In this document: positions 42,819-54,404 of the stretch, in pieces | Position numbering within the stretch: position 1 is the stretch's first letter | Layout of the letters: every line of letters starts with the position of its first letter | Assembly (NCBI GenBank): GCA_911728455.2 | Contig: OU452225.1 | Location: 20,060,495 to 20,124,494 of the forward strand | Direction of reading: 5' to 3' | Origin: Marthasterias glacialis | Taxonomy: Eukaryota; Echinodermata; Asteroidea; Forcipulatida; Asteriidae | Length of the DNA: 64,000 nt | Notes under the pieces: model-generated | The model's database searches: none | Told to the model about the DNA's origin: nothing | Seen by the model: only the letters and a program-made list of their open reading frames with translations | Program-made: the position numbers and the translations under genes

Positions 42819-44332
42819 TTTGTTGTTGTTGTTATTGTTTTTGGTGCATGTTGGAGCGCGTGCAGGGATTATCTGTTTTGATAGTGCTTTTGGGAAATTA
42901 ACACAAGTTTCATCCATCCTCTTCAACATATTCATTGGCTGATGGATATGTTTATAAAGTAGGCCCTATAACTTTTTAAGCAGATTGTTGTAAGAACAAA
43001 TTCCGCATTACTCTCTCGATATTTCATTGTTTTACTGCATGTTTGTTGAAAGAAAAGTATCGCGGTATCGGATAAAAAAAAAGTAAAAAAAAAAAGAAAA
43101 GAAAAAAAAAAGAGAGAAAAAGTTAAGCGGTGATATGTCAGGCATTCAGGCGACGAGACTGGTTACCGTCTGCCATATAGCTCCCTTGTGGTATGGCGAC
43201 CGACTCACCGCCCGTCCTCCCCTGCCTCCGATTCCTAGCCTCGCGGGCCCTGTCCCTTTAGGGGAGAAACAAGGCTGATCCCAATCACACTGGTGCCAGA
43301 TCCCAGCCAATTCCTTGTTCCTATATTGGGGGCAGACGGTTTCGAACCCAGACCCGGACTCGAACCGGGGACCGAGTGTTGCGTGAGACAGTCCCGGCAC
43401 ATAGCCTAACGCCCTGCGCTAATGTGTCGGTAGCTACATGTATTCCTAGGAATTTACATTGTACTTAGCTTGGAATCCACCAATACCGTGGGCATTGTTT
43501 TGACTAACACAATCGCTGAACCCCGAAGCACGCTTGAAAGTGTCCAGCTCTTTTGTATTATTTTCAAGGGTGCACCTATACAGCCAACGCTAAATGATAA
43601 ATATTCAAAAATACGCCAAAACTAGATGGAAGTCTCTCAGACTTTTGAAATAAAGACACAAAATTAACGTGTAATGACATCTAGACTTCAGTTTGCTTTT
43701 CTATTGTGCAGGGGTAATCTTATGTTCCCGAGCTACGAAAATTGGACAAAAAATAAAGATAAACAAATATTAATAACAAGAAATAAAAGCAAGATCATGA
43801 AGAGACAATCGACATCCATTGCTTCCAGAGTGAGGCGTAAATAAAAGAAAAGTAAAATAAATAACAAAATAGAAATAAATACATAAACAAGTTGAAGTCG
43901 TCTTGTTTCTGGATTCGAACCCAAGACGATTTTTCCCTTTGTTCGAAATAAAGAGTAGAGTCACTCTTTCTCTGTATATTATTTTGGTGGCAAAGGTAAA
44001 CGTGTTTTTCCCCTGTCTTTTTGTCTTGCTGTTCCGCCAAAAATGACGGGTTTTGGGTGGCTGTAAAACAAAGTAAACTTTGCTTTTCACGATGAAAACA
44101 AAATGCCTTTCGGGAATCTAGGTGCCGAAATGGAAGGGTGAGTCGTTATGGTAAACCGTTGTCGGTGCGCACTACAATAATTTATAACGGTTATTATTAT
44201 ATGTGTGTATGGTGTGTGTTTGGCGAAAGCACATGTCGGGCAAGTGACACCACGAGATATAGCCAGGATTGTAGTTTACCCGAATGAGCCCAAATTAGAA
44301 AGTCAATAACCCTAACCCTAACCCTAACCCTT
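42819..44332. mobile_element. Dispersed element R2, copy B, ending in CCCTAA repeats
   Basis: Full-length partner of 27383-28864: same GTT-run end, same minus-strand A/B-box pair (near 43345-43412), same CCCTAA end (44307-44332). It differs by a handful of substitutions and a longer A-rich run near 43073-43120. The 81- and 106-codon minus-strand frames are again present, but a frame that ends differently in the two copies argues against strong coding constraint. Confidence 0.75.
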
Positions 44333-44338
44333 TGATAG

Positions 44339-44797
44339 AGGGTGCACTACACTAAATAGAGAGAAATCCACGCACCGGGCCTCATTAATAAAATGTAAAC
44401 CCACAACTTTTTCTGTACATCAAAGATTTGAAGGTCCTTGCTTTTATGGATTGTTGAAAAATGGTCCAACGCTGTGCCCCTGGGGTTGTTGACTTTCAAC
44501 CTGGAGCATTTTGGGCAGGCTGACCGTCTAAAAATGGCCCTATTTTGCTAAACAGTGTAGGGTCATTTTTCCAAGATGAAGTCTGGCCAGTTTACTCGTT
44601 CAGGGGTGTTTTCATTTTGGATCAGCATAGCAAAAATTCTCAACGGCTAACCTACTAAAAATTGAAGAAAAAAAATGAAATTCAGTTGCCAGAAAGTTTT
44701 GATCTGAGTGTTTTCTAGAGGCTGGGTTGTTTTTTGTTGTTGAACGTTTAGCATTTAGCACTGGTTGCTATGGGAGCCTATTTAGTGTGGTGTTCCC
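44339..44797. mobile_element. hAT-like MITE (8-bp TSD), copy 2
   Basis: Same element as 40334-40811 (459 bp here), left end AGGGTGCACTACACTAAATAG. Flanked by TTTGATAG at 44331-44338 and 44798-44805. Because it sits at the same site in a short R2 copy as copy 1, both copies probably descend from one insertion later duplicated with its host repeat. Confidence 0.82.
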
Positions 44798-44956
44798 TTT
44801 GATAGTGCTTTTGGGAAATTAACAAAAGTTGGATCCACCCTCCTCGACATATTCATTGGCTTTTTCACGTTGAAAACAAAATGTCTTTCGGGAATTCAGG
44901 TGCCAATGGCAGGGTAAATCGTCACGGTAAACTGTTGTCGGTGCGCACTACAATAA
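44798..44956. mobile_element. Truncated short R2 copy
   Basis: Matches the beginning of the short R2 at 40812 (TTTGATAGTGC... to GTGCGCACTACA) and then stops at the hairpin tandem array. The CCCTAA end is missing. Confidence 0.7.
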
Positions 44957-45115
44957 TTAGCTGTTCCGACATAGCAGTCGGAACAGGTTTTGTTTTCGTC
45001 AAGATTTTTTTTTAGCTGTTCCGACATAGCTGTTGGAACAGGTTTTGTTTTCGTCAAGATTTTATTAGCTGTTCCGACATAGCAGTCGGAACAGGTTTTG
45101 TTTTCGTCAAGATTT
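44957..45115. repeat. Three-copy hairpin tandem repeat (CTGTTCCGAC/GTCGGAACAG)
   Basis: Three units of about 50-57 bp, each carrying CTGTTCCGACATAGCAGTCGGAACAG, i.e. a 10-bp inverted repeat around ATAGCA (middle copy ATAGCT, with one arm changed to GTTGGAACAG). Each is followed by GTTTTGTTTTCGTCAAGATTTT. Confidence 0.9.
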
Positions 45116-45126
45116 TTATTTTTTCC

Positions 45127-47294
45127 ATTATTATTATTATACATTTGTTTCTGTCTCAAATCCCATAGCATTTGTACACGATTTTGTATACACGTAATCT
45201 TAGAACTGGTAAATATGACATACTCAAATCCTATACTAAATTGAAGCTTAGTACATGAAGTTGTAACAGTGTCAATTTGGTTAACATTCTTAACATTCTT
45301 AATTAATTAGTAGAGTTTTAATGACATAAATATTTAGTTAGGCAATCTTTTTTAAACACCATGTCTCAAGAAGTATACGTCCGATCGTCATTTTTTCAGT
45401 TCTAAACTTATTTTATAATGTAGATGTGCTCTGTGGCATATTTGTGTCTGACACGTCATTATGACGTCATTTATAACAGATTTAATATCTATGTACAAAA
45501 CACGTGAAACAATTTTCTAAATTTGATCGTCTTGCCCTTTTCTCTGCGACCGACGTATTGTGTTTTTTTGTATAAGCGGGGACTTTTTATGGTAACAGAC
45601 AAGAAACAAATCAAATTTGGCCCGATTCCGATCGAGCGAGCATCAACATTTCATTCCTAACAAACTTCCGCCCCACGTTATTGTAACGAATATTTTTCGT
45701 CGAAGACAAGTTCGAAATGGTTCGAGACTATGGAAAAAAATGTTTCTAAATTCCAACCGGTCTTCCGGGCCAACGTATTTGTATAGGATTTTCTGGTTCA
45801 GAAGATCGAGATCGCCTAGGGCTGCGTTTGCAGACAACCGTGAATATACATGTACTCCGCGAGGGATTTGAAGCTTCTGAACGGGCGAAGCTTCTGTGAA
45901 GATCTGGTACAGAGCTACGACATTAACGGACGTCAAGCTGTTGATGCGATTTCGCCATTGGCCAAAAATAAATATTTCATGCCAAACAATATAACTACAA
46001 ACGTTTGAAGCAACTTTTTTCCAGCTCACTATAATATTATACTTTGTCAAAATCGTATTGCATTTGAATTGTACACAATTTTTGTTCAAGCCTAATCTTA
46101 AAATTGGTAAGTATGACAGACAAAAATTGTCTAGTGAAGCTTAGAGCATGAAGTTATCATTAAATGTAAATTTGGTAAATTCTTCATTAATTAGCTGAAT
46201 TATAATGACATAAATAGTTATTTGGTCAATCGTGTTACCAACATATCCCAAGAAGTAAACATCGGATGGTCAATTTGTTTTCAGCTCTAAACTTACTTCA
46301 TAACGTAGATGTGCACTGTGACTTATTTTTTGAAATTAAATGAAACGTTTGTTTCTTATTAAACAACTTGCTTTGAAAACATAAATGCTTTCAGTAATAG
46401 TTATTCCAGGCCATTAAAACTAATCAAAGAACATAGATTTTCACTATAATTAACCGTTAAAACCCTGCGAGGCAATTGTTCGCATTTCGCATTCAACACA
46501 TGGGTAGTACGCTTTTGTTTGTGTATTTGCGTATTCAAATGAATACGCTTAATTATGCACAAAAAATGCTGTATTTTTCTTGAAGGTCCTTAGGAGACAT
46601 CTGCCATGCCCAGAGAGCTGAATGATAACCACTCAAAACACTGTGTGTATTGCTACCTGGTGTTACGTTACGCGTACTACTATGGCAATTGTTAGCATTT
46701 TGCATTCAACTACATGGGTGATAAGCTTTTATTTGCATATTTGCATATTCAATTGAATACGCTTAATTATGAACAAAAACTTTCTGTATTCTTCTTGAAG
46801 GTCCTCAGGAGACATCTGCCATGCCCAGAAAGCGAATGATATCCAGTTTCTTGCTACCTGCGCGTACTACTAAAGGTCCCTTGGGTGCAGTTAGCGTACC
46901 AAAATGAGCTATATGAGCAAAAATATGCGAAAAATATATATTGAACTAAATTCCATAAAGTTGTGATCTTCGTGTTGTATTGTAGCTTGCATCATTTGTC
47001 AAGTTTGATTTACAGGCGTGACCCCACTTTGACCTTTACTTCCGGTCCAAACAGGAAGCTCTAAATTTCAAAAAAGCATATCTCCTGTACCAAAATATCC
47101 TAGAATCATAACCACTGTACCTTGGCCCCAATTTGACCTTTACTGCGTTTGAAACAGGATGCTCAAAAGTAAAAAGACTGGCAAACGATCTGCACAGACT
47201 TGCCAAATCAAGTGACAAGGTACAAGGTACAAGATACAAAGACAAAACAATCGGAACAGCTGCGATTTTGTCCTAAAGACAAAATCTTAATGTC
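45127..47294. repeat. Long dispersed repeat R1, copy B
   Basis: Collinear with 25766-27377 but with about 460 bp extra at 45867-46325. The extra piece is a diverged second copy of R1's own first part (TTGTACACAATTTTTG; CTTAAAATTGGTAAGTATGACA; GAAGTAAACATCGGATGGTC), i.e. an internal duplication. There is also an extra piece near 47035-47120. The roughly 205-bp internal tandem repeat is at about 46440-46870. Confidence 0.85.
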
Positions 47295-48608
47295 TAGTTA
47301 CGATTATAATTTGCTATTAAAAATTATGTTGATTTAACGCAACTTGCTTGGTTTCTCATCACAGTGGTAGCCCCCATCCACCCCCCTATCAATACAAATA
47401 ATTATTTTTAAAAACTGAGTTTATGTACACGGTAGGAATATTACACACATACGCTTTTTATTTTCAGACTTTTTAATGGCACAAATGCAGTTTGACCTAT
47501 TTTCCCCAATTTTTATTGTCTATATCTTATTGTAAAATGGAATCTTAAATTGATAATTATGGCAACTAAATATTTCCCAAAGTTGTATTAACACTCAATA
47601 ACGGACGTCCAATCGGTAAGTTTATGTATTCGTGCATGTACAGAATAATTGTTATTTTGAGTGACTGATCAAATGATTAATGCAATTTATTTGTTTTTGA
47701 CATTCAGTTTGATGGGATGTTTGTACATTGTTGAACTTGGTTCTTACAAATTTTCCCGTATACACGAAACTAAGTCACCAATAACCCTTTGCGTTATTCG
47801 ATCTTTATTTGTCAATTATTTTATTAAAACAATTAAGAATTGAATTATATTTCAATCATTATTGTAAGTGTACTCATGAAACTATTAAATTTCCTTCGTT
47901 GAGATTTCCACATTAGTATAAAAATTCCCACTGTACTTTTCGTTTGCATTTTTTTCTGAAAAAATCCCCTTTTCAGCGTTTTGGTTGGGACAATTACTAT
48001 TTTTATGAGATCTAAAAAAATATAAAAAGAAAATATTACAACGAAAATCGGGCCATGCAAGTGTAAGGTCACTCCATGTTAATAATATCAAAAGGAGTTC
48101 GACGTTAGCCGTAAATATACCGAATCTAACCCATGCTTAAAAATAATGACACAAATGTCTCATGAAATGTGTAGCGAGTATACTTTATTATTTTTTTTCC
48201 CCAAACCATTTTTAACGAGGGTGACCCATCCAGACCAGCTGATCCTTTGGAGTCCTCACATCATACAACCGCATCACATGAACCCTTTTTTGCTTTTTCT
48301 ATCGGTCGTTTGCAGTTGTTGAATTACTCAAAAATTCTCTTAGTCGCTTCCGTCCGTTTTAATATTACCCATGGCACTCTTGATAAGTCATATTGTGGAT
48401 TTTTAAAATAATGTCAAAATTTTCCACGATGAAGTAAGCTATGCTACACTTTGTATTAACTCGTATTTTCAAATTCTGCATCTTTACCGACGCCCTCCCC
48501 AGCCTCTCAATCCTGCTGGCTCCCACACCCATCCTGAGTCGTCCCAGCCATGATTCCATAGCCACACTTTGCGCGCCGAAGTACACAATTTTGTTATAGC
48601 GCCCTCAA
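47295..48608. other. No gene supported
   Basis: AT-rich up to about 48460. Between 48470 and 48600 GC rises (GACGCCCTCCCCAGCC). On the minus strand an ATG at about 48559 opens MESWLGRLRMG...SRIERLGRAS with a donor-like GTAAAG after it. It might be a divergent first exon sharing the promoter with 48609-48709, but no family is seen. Confidence 0.3.
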
Positions 48609-48709
48609 ATGACTAGTTGCGCGCGCAGCATGCAGGTGACGCTGACACTAAACCTGCACGACAACAAGCAGGGCCTCATAAACATGCAGTTCCGCTACGA
48701 AAAGTCGCG
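48609..48709 (+). CDS. Candidate first coding exon of an unidentified gene
   Basis: ATG at 48609 (second in-frame ATG at 48630) opens a 33-codon segment containing QVTLTLNLHDNKQGLINM and FRYEKS. It ends TCGCG|GTAAGT, a consensus donor, in phase 2. Codon use is GC-rich at third positions and CpG-rich compared with the surrounding AT-rich DNA. The following exon was not found by eye in this window. Either this is a true first exon or a chance open stretch next to a donor. Confidence 0.4.
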
Positions 48710-51335
48710 GTAAGTTTGATTTATTTTCCTCCTTACTGAATAGCCGAAAGAAACTTCAAGTGGTACATCTCTTTAAGATAATGGAGTCTGCACTATTATC
48801 ATTGTCACGTCCTTTATTTCAGTAATTAACATTTGCACGCTATTTCGGGGAGACAAATCCTAAAACTTAAAATAAAAGATTAAGCACGAAAACCGAACGC
48901 ATAGCATGCACATATATGTATAATTAGCAGACGACATTCTGGCACTATGTTGGGAAAAGTTTCAATTGTTTTAGATTTTTTAATAAATTGCGCTTTATTT
49001 CCCTTTTTTATTTCTCACGAGAAATTGGTAGCTAAAACGCTAACGGCAGAAATGAGTTACTGTAGATACACAAAATTGCTACAACTGAACTTTATTATGT
49101 TGAAGAACCAGTAACTGCATAGTACATGTACAACAGTGTAGATTAGATGTACATCGTAGTGTAGAATAGATCAGAATGAATTGAATGAATGAATGCAGAC
49201 TATTTATAAGAATTATTACCCTGTTTAACTGTAAATAGGAACAATGAGTCAGTCAATAGTTTATATAAAAACATAAGAAAGAGACTAAGTTTCTTGGAAG
49301 TTTCTTGGAAGAAACTGACACTATGAAAATCTTCGCAGTGAAAATGGGGTGAAATCTGTTTTTCTCAGTGAAATTGTAAATCCACATTTTCACCTTGTTT
49401 TCAAGGAGTTCTTTTCTATCTAGCAAGAGAGTAAGTGTTCCACTGTGTTTTCACAATGCTCTGCTACTGGAAAACAGCCCAAGGCTATCTTGGGTGTCTG
49501 TGTAGTGTGGTTTAATTTCAAGGAGTATTCACAAAGTATTTAAAGTGTCCTTGGCATGGGCACAGCTTGATAATTACTGTTTGATAAGGGTAATTTGTCA
49601 ACCTGTATAGTGGTCTCACCTTGTTTGAGGTCAGCAGTACAGGATTGATCCCAATCAAAATTGCTCTGCTCCAAAACATTATTTGCCCTTTTGCAATGAT
49701 GGGTCCACCCATCACACACACATTCCTTCTTCCAGGAGAGGGTCCACTTTTACTCATCATATTGAACAGTTACTTTGATTTAGCAGTGCAAACACACGCA
49801 TTAGGCCTATTGCACTGCCATCGCTCTGCAAAATAGGCCTATAAGTATGTTTTGTAATTCCCATGGCAGTTTGTTCTTCATCCAACGATAACGCTGTTTT
49901 TGGGGGAATAAAATCTAATGGCCGGACAAGATCATGGGTAGATACTTTATCAGATATTAATAGCAAGACACGAATATCACAGAACCCACTGTTTAAAGAT
50001 CCACTGTATTTTCGTCATAAGTTCATTGATTGTTTCTTTTGGAAATCGATCATGAGAATCAGATTCTTTTTGAAGGAAATGTAGCCAGTGCAGATAACTT
50101 AAAGTTTTAGATAATCAGCACATTTTCATATATTTTTGTATTTCCATGTTGGGGTAAACCACATGACAGTATGTCTGTTATAACTTTACTTCCTCTCATG
50201 GTAACTGGGTCTAGAAACGGGTGCCATTGCAGACAGATGGATTTGTATGACTTCCATGAAATTCTACAATATATGTAGATGTTTATTTGGGGGATAAGAA
50301 TGTAAACTTGGACTTTTATTGTTCAAATTTACATCTTCCTAATCAGCTTGTCCATACAAATAAAAAGAAGAAATTCACAATTTCTCTGTAGAGTTACTGA
50401 CACTGTATGACCATGGAGCTACCTCCATGGTATGACAAATAGATGTAACCACCTACTAGACTATGTTTACATTTGAAGCCCAGTTGTAACACAGCTAATC
50501 ACCCCCATGAGACTATGGACTGGGACAGTAACATTCCTGAGAGTTATACACCAATTAAATTCACTGAGACCAGTCAATGGTGTGGAGGCTATCTTTTTTT
50601 CAGGGTGGTTTAAGGAAATTGCAATTCCGTGAAATTCACAGAGGCCAGTAGATGGTCTGGAACTATCTTTTTTCAGGGTGATTTAAGGGAGTTCCAATAC
50701 TGTGAAAGCTAGGTGAATGAGAAAAAATTCCCTGAACTTCAAGGAAATCCCGACTTCACTGTGATTTCACAGAGGTTTCAGGGTGAAGATTTTCATAGTG
50801 TGACCTTCAAGTGACATAACACACCTGTTGTGTGTAGGTGGTTAAATAAGGAACTTGTGTGGGTGATCAGATGACCATGAGTTGTAGTGACTGCATGTGT
50901 GTAATGGTCATAAAACATTTACGTGGAAACAATAGGAGTGATTCTCTTGGTGAAAGTGCAAGTAGGACAAAATTGGAATATGTTGATAAAAACTTTAAAA
51001 CATGATATTTATTGAGTATAAGGAAAATTGAAAATAAGTAATATGACAAACATGAAACAATTCTGTATCCATAACTGTTCATTTTTTTTGGAATGCTACA
51101 ACCTTGATTTAAAACAAGAAAATTCAAGCGGACATTTCATCGCGCAGCCGGCACTTTTGCGCATTCTCATGCCCAAAAGAACTGAAATGGCATTTAGCGT
51201 GTAGCGTTGTTAAGCCCAACGTATATGTGAAAATGGCATATTTTTCATGATTTCCACACTTTGCAATCATTCAAAGTGCCTGTTCCACTCTGTTTACATT
51301 CTGTCAACCTTTCTGGACAGGTAAGGATATAGTTT
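48710..51335. other. No gene supported
   Basis: Probably intronic or intergenic. It has relics of the 20861-22300 family (48960-49045, 51115-51170). A 73-codon ATG frame at 49863-50084 (contains GRTRSWVDTLSDINSKT) has no recognisable domain and no good flanking splice sites. Confidence 0.35.
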
Positions 51336-51339
51336 GACC

Positions 51340-51444
51340 TAGACCCAGTAACTTGGGCGCTGTACTCCTTTTTTAACATTCGGTCGTACTACTGATAATG
51401 TCAAAATCGCAAAAAGGAGTACAGCGCCCCGGTTACTGGGTCTA
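51340..51444. mobile_element. Short palindromic MITE, TAGACCCAG family
   Basis: The left arm TAGACCCAGTAACTTGGGCG...GTACTCCTTTTT (51340-51374) faces AAAAAGGAGTAC...CCGGTTACTGGGTCTA (51410-51444); about 35-bp arms around a 35-base centre. Related ends flank 19289-19828 and 21459-21494. Confidence 0.7.
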
Positions 51445-51789
51445 AATATGACCTAAATTAAGGGAGATAAAGTGGCAGTCGGATACGGCTTTTTTAGCCC
51501 TATGTTGAGTGGCATTAAGTCATTGTAAGTGGCAGAAACACGTATTATACAAAGAAAGGTACCAAAATTAAAAGAACACTTAACAGTGTGACTGTGAGGA
51601 CCCAGTTGTGTAGTAATGACTGGGTTGGTCGATGGCCGCTGTTTATGGACCAAGCCTAGAGTATAGAAGACCCAGTATTATTTTGACGCTATCGGTCGTA
51701 CTGGCACCCCAGTAAGGTACTGTAGTATTGCTGTGATGAAGTGGATTTAAAACAAATGTGTGATTACCCTGTTCTAAAAAATATTGCCC

Positions 51790-52280
51790 AAATAGACCTA
51801 TTACGTGACCCAAGTCACGTGACATGTGCTGCAGTGGTATTAAACATGTAAACAAACACGACATCTTCCATAGGAAAGTGCAGTGCAGTACATGATGATT
51901 GTTGCATTTGATAATTCGATCGAGGCTTTTCTTTCTTGAAATCTGTGAAAAATATTCCAGAGTTTGTACCAGAGACCTTCGAGTGGCTGAATTAAAGCAA
52001 GTACAAAGGACAGTTTCAGCAAGTCTTGGAAACTCTACAAGGAATGTACAGTACGGTATGTTCACAGTGCTGTAGTACTACATGTAGTTGCACAACAAAA
52101 CGTTCGGGTCTGACGACGGCGATCACACACTTATCAACACAAGACTTTTACAGTTGAAGCTGAAATCATCCAAAGAAAAGGCTTTCCAAAACTATGTGAT
52201 TCCTTTCTCTATTCATTGAAATTCTGTAAGGCTAGGTATAAATGCTCATTTTTCCAACGTCCTTTACGTTGTTTTTTTTA
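51790..52280. mobile_element. ATAGACCGATTGCGC-family element, third copy (left part)
   Basis: Matches 41283-41715 and 17907-18360 in order (AATAGACCTATTACGTGACC, GTCACGTGAC, CATGTAAACA, CCATAGGAAAGTGC, TTCGATCGAGGC, CTTTCCAAAACTATGTGATTCC). The right end is not clear beyond about 52280; a detached right-end fragment of the family lies at 54107-54404. Confidence 0.65.
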
Positions 52281-53571
52281 CAAGGGTTTCTGTTTTGGAA
52301 GGATTTAGAAGGTAATGGGCTATCAGGTTGTACTTGACACAAGAGGGTTCAGGTTATATGCAATTAGGCTCAAATGTAATTTAGAAGGATTTGGGCTGTT
52401 GTGGGAGGGGAATGTGATAGTGTTCATGTATCACTTATAAGAAACACACATGCCTGGCCCCAGCAGTTAAATCACAAGTCCACCCCCTTTCTGTCAGGAA
52501 GGGGGGTTTCAAAGGATTTGGGTACTTTTGTTTCTCTTCTTCCTTTCTTTGGGAGAGGAGTTGTTTCAGTTACTCTCTAAATGTAAAAGAGTAATTAGGC
52601 ACTCATTTTGTCCATAACCGCTCATGCAAAGAGCCATATGGTGGACAACTCTCTTTATAGTGAAAGACGGGTATTTTCAACTTGAATCAAAGTGAAGTTT
52701 GCTCCAATTTCACTCAAAAAAAGGTAATGCACAGTCGTCGTGTGCCCAGAAGAAGGTCGTAAGGCTGTACAACCTTTTTCCGGGCACACAAATGTACAAC
52801 TTTTTGCCCCAGCAGAAGGTCACAAGCAGTAACATGGCTCTTTTGAAAAAAGTAGGGCATAACTGTTGTATATTTTGTTGCTATAATTATATCCGATACA
52901 CGTTGTTCCATTCTAGATGCATAATTTAACCTTCCTGAATAACTTACAACTAGTGGAAAAATGACCAAACTTGTACACTTGGTTTTCTTGAAACACAATT
53001 TGGGATAGTTAATTACTTACGTCCTTTTGCCGGTCACACTTTCGTTATGTCCTTCTTCCAGGCACATGACGCAGTGAGTTTCACTCTCAAAAGAACCAAA
53101 CTGACAGTCTGACACCATTCGCGTGAGAGAGTGGAATTTTTACTCTTTTGCATATAACTAGAGTACTTGTTTATCCAATTAAATGATACAAGATTATTTG
53201 ATGAAGTTCCTGGTTAATTTGTTATTCTGTAAAGTTAATTTGTTTGTATTGCACGGAAATTGTCTCAGACCTTGGAACTTAAAATCCAAAGCTAGGGAAC
53301 TTTCCCAGATTTATTTTGGGGGATTTATTTTTAATTTTATTTTGAGAGAACATCAATCAATTAAGCTGGAAATTGTGCTGTACTCTCAGTACAGACAGAC
53401 TTTGGGGAAAGTTCCAATAATGTTTTTTTTTTAAATGCAATTATTGGCACTAATTTACTATGGTTTTGGAGGAACCAGGAAAACGAAACACAATTGGATA
53501 CTTTTCAAGAAAAACTTGAGAAGTTTAGTCTAGTCATTAGAGAGCTTCTAGATCCCAAAGTGTGAGTATGG
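52281..53571. other. No gene seen
   Basis: Mixed-composition non-coding DNA. Two head-to-head GTGCCCAGAAGAAGGTCGTA / CGGGCACACAAATGTACAA type segments near 52740-52830 are mildly repetitive. No supported ORF. Confidence 0.4.
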
Positions 53572-53719
53572 TAATAGACCAATCCATTAAGCCCCGCCTT
53601 TGCTGTACTGACCAATCACAGACAAGATTGCACAACCGAAAGTCTGACAAAAGTCTGACAAACTCGTTACCATATGGTGCGCTTACACATTGGGCGGAGC
53701 TTAATGGATTGGTCTATTA
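53572..53719. mobile_element. 148-bp MITE with ~26-bp inverted repeats
   Basis: TAATAGACCAATCCATTAAG... at the left and ...CTTAATGGATTGGTCTATTA at the right, continuing to CCCCGCC/GGGCGGAG with one mismatch. The interior contains an AAAGTCTGACA direct repeat. The terminal AATAGACC is shared with the ATAGACCGATTGCGC family, suggesting one superfamily. Confidence 0.85.
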
Positions 53720-54106
53720 TCAATCTCAAAAATTGATTTCAATCTAAGCTCACTGATTATAAAGTTAATTTTTGGATTCAACAAAGATAAGGGGTAAGGG
53801 GCAAGGGGCAAGATGTTCCACAGGGATGCAGCATCCCCCCTTTGTCCCCCCCCCCCCCCCCCCCGGCTACGCCACTGTATACAAGTGCACTGTATGAGAT
53901 TTTCAATTGCAAACATCTTCCTTAAAGATAGCAATTAAAAAAAAAAAGTAAAGGAGGAAATGTTTTAGGTCTTCTAAAAATATTTCTGGTCTGCAGTGAA
54001 ATGTCTGAGCTACAAGTTGTTTGGTCTGTAGGAGATTTTATTGCCGTGTCATGGCCGAGGAGTTTAGTGCATCGGGCTCAAGTTCTGGTGGCTAAGTCAT
54101 TGGGAT

Positions 54107-54404
54107 GTTGGTACATAATAGTCGTCCGACGCCGGTAGTGCGTGGCTAAAAAAACCTCTTTTTAGTAGAATCCTGTTAATATATGAAACAGAGATGTGAT
54201 TTAAATTACTGCCACAACATACTACTTTAAATAAAGGGGCTGATTAACTAATTCATCGCTTAACGAAAGTAAAATCGACTGTTTTTGAACTCACTCTGTG
54301 TCACGGCCTATGCTTTTACACATATTTTTTCATCAGCTGTATGACGTCATACCCGATAGGGGTCACGTGACCGCATGTAAACATTGTCGCGCAATCGGTC
54401 TATT
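54107..54404. mobile_element. Right-end fragment of the ATAGACCGATTGCGC family
   Basis: Closely matches 41788-42084 (CATAATAGTCGTCCGACGCCGGTAGTG through GTCACGTGACCGCATGTAAAC and the end GCGCAATCGGTCTAT). The left half is absent. Confidence 0.8.
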
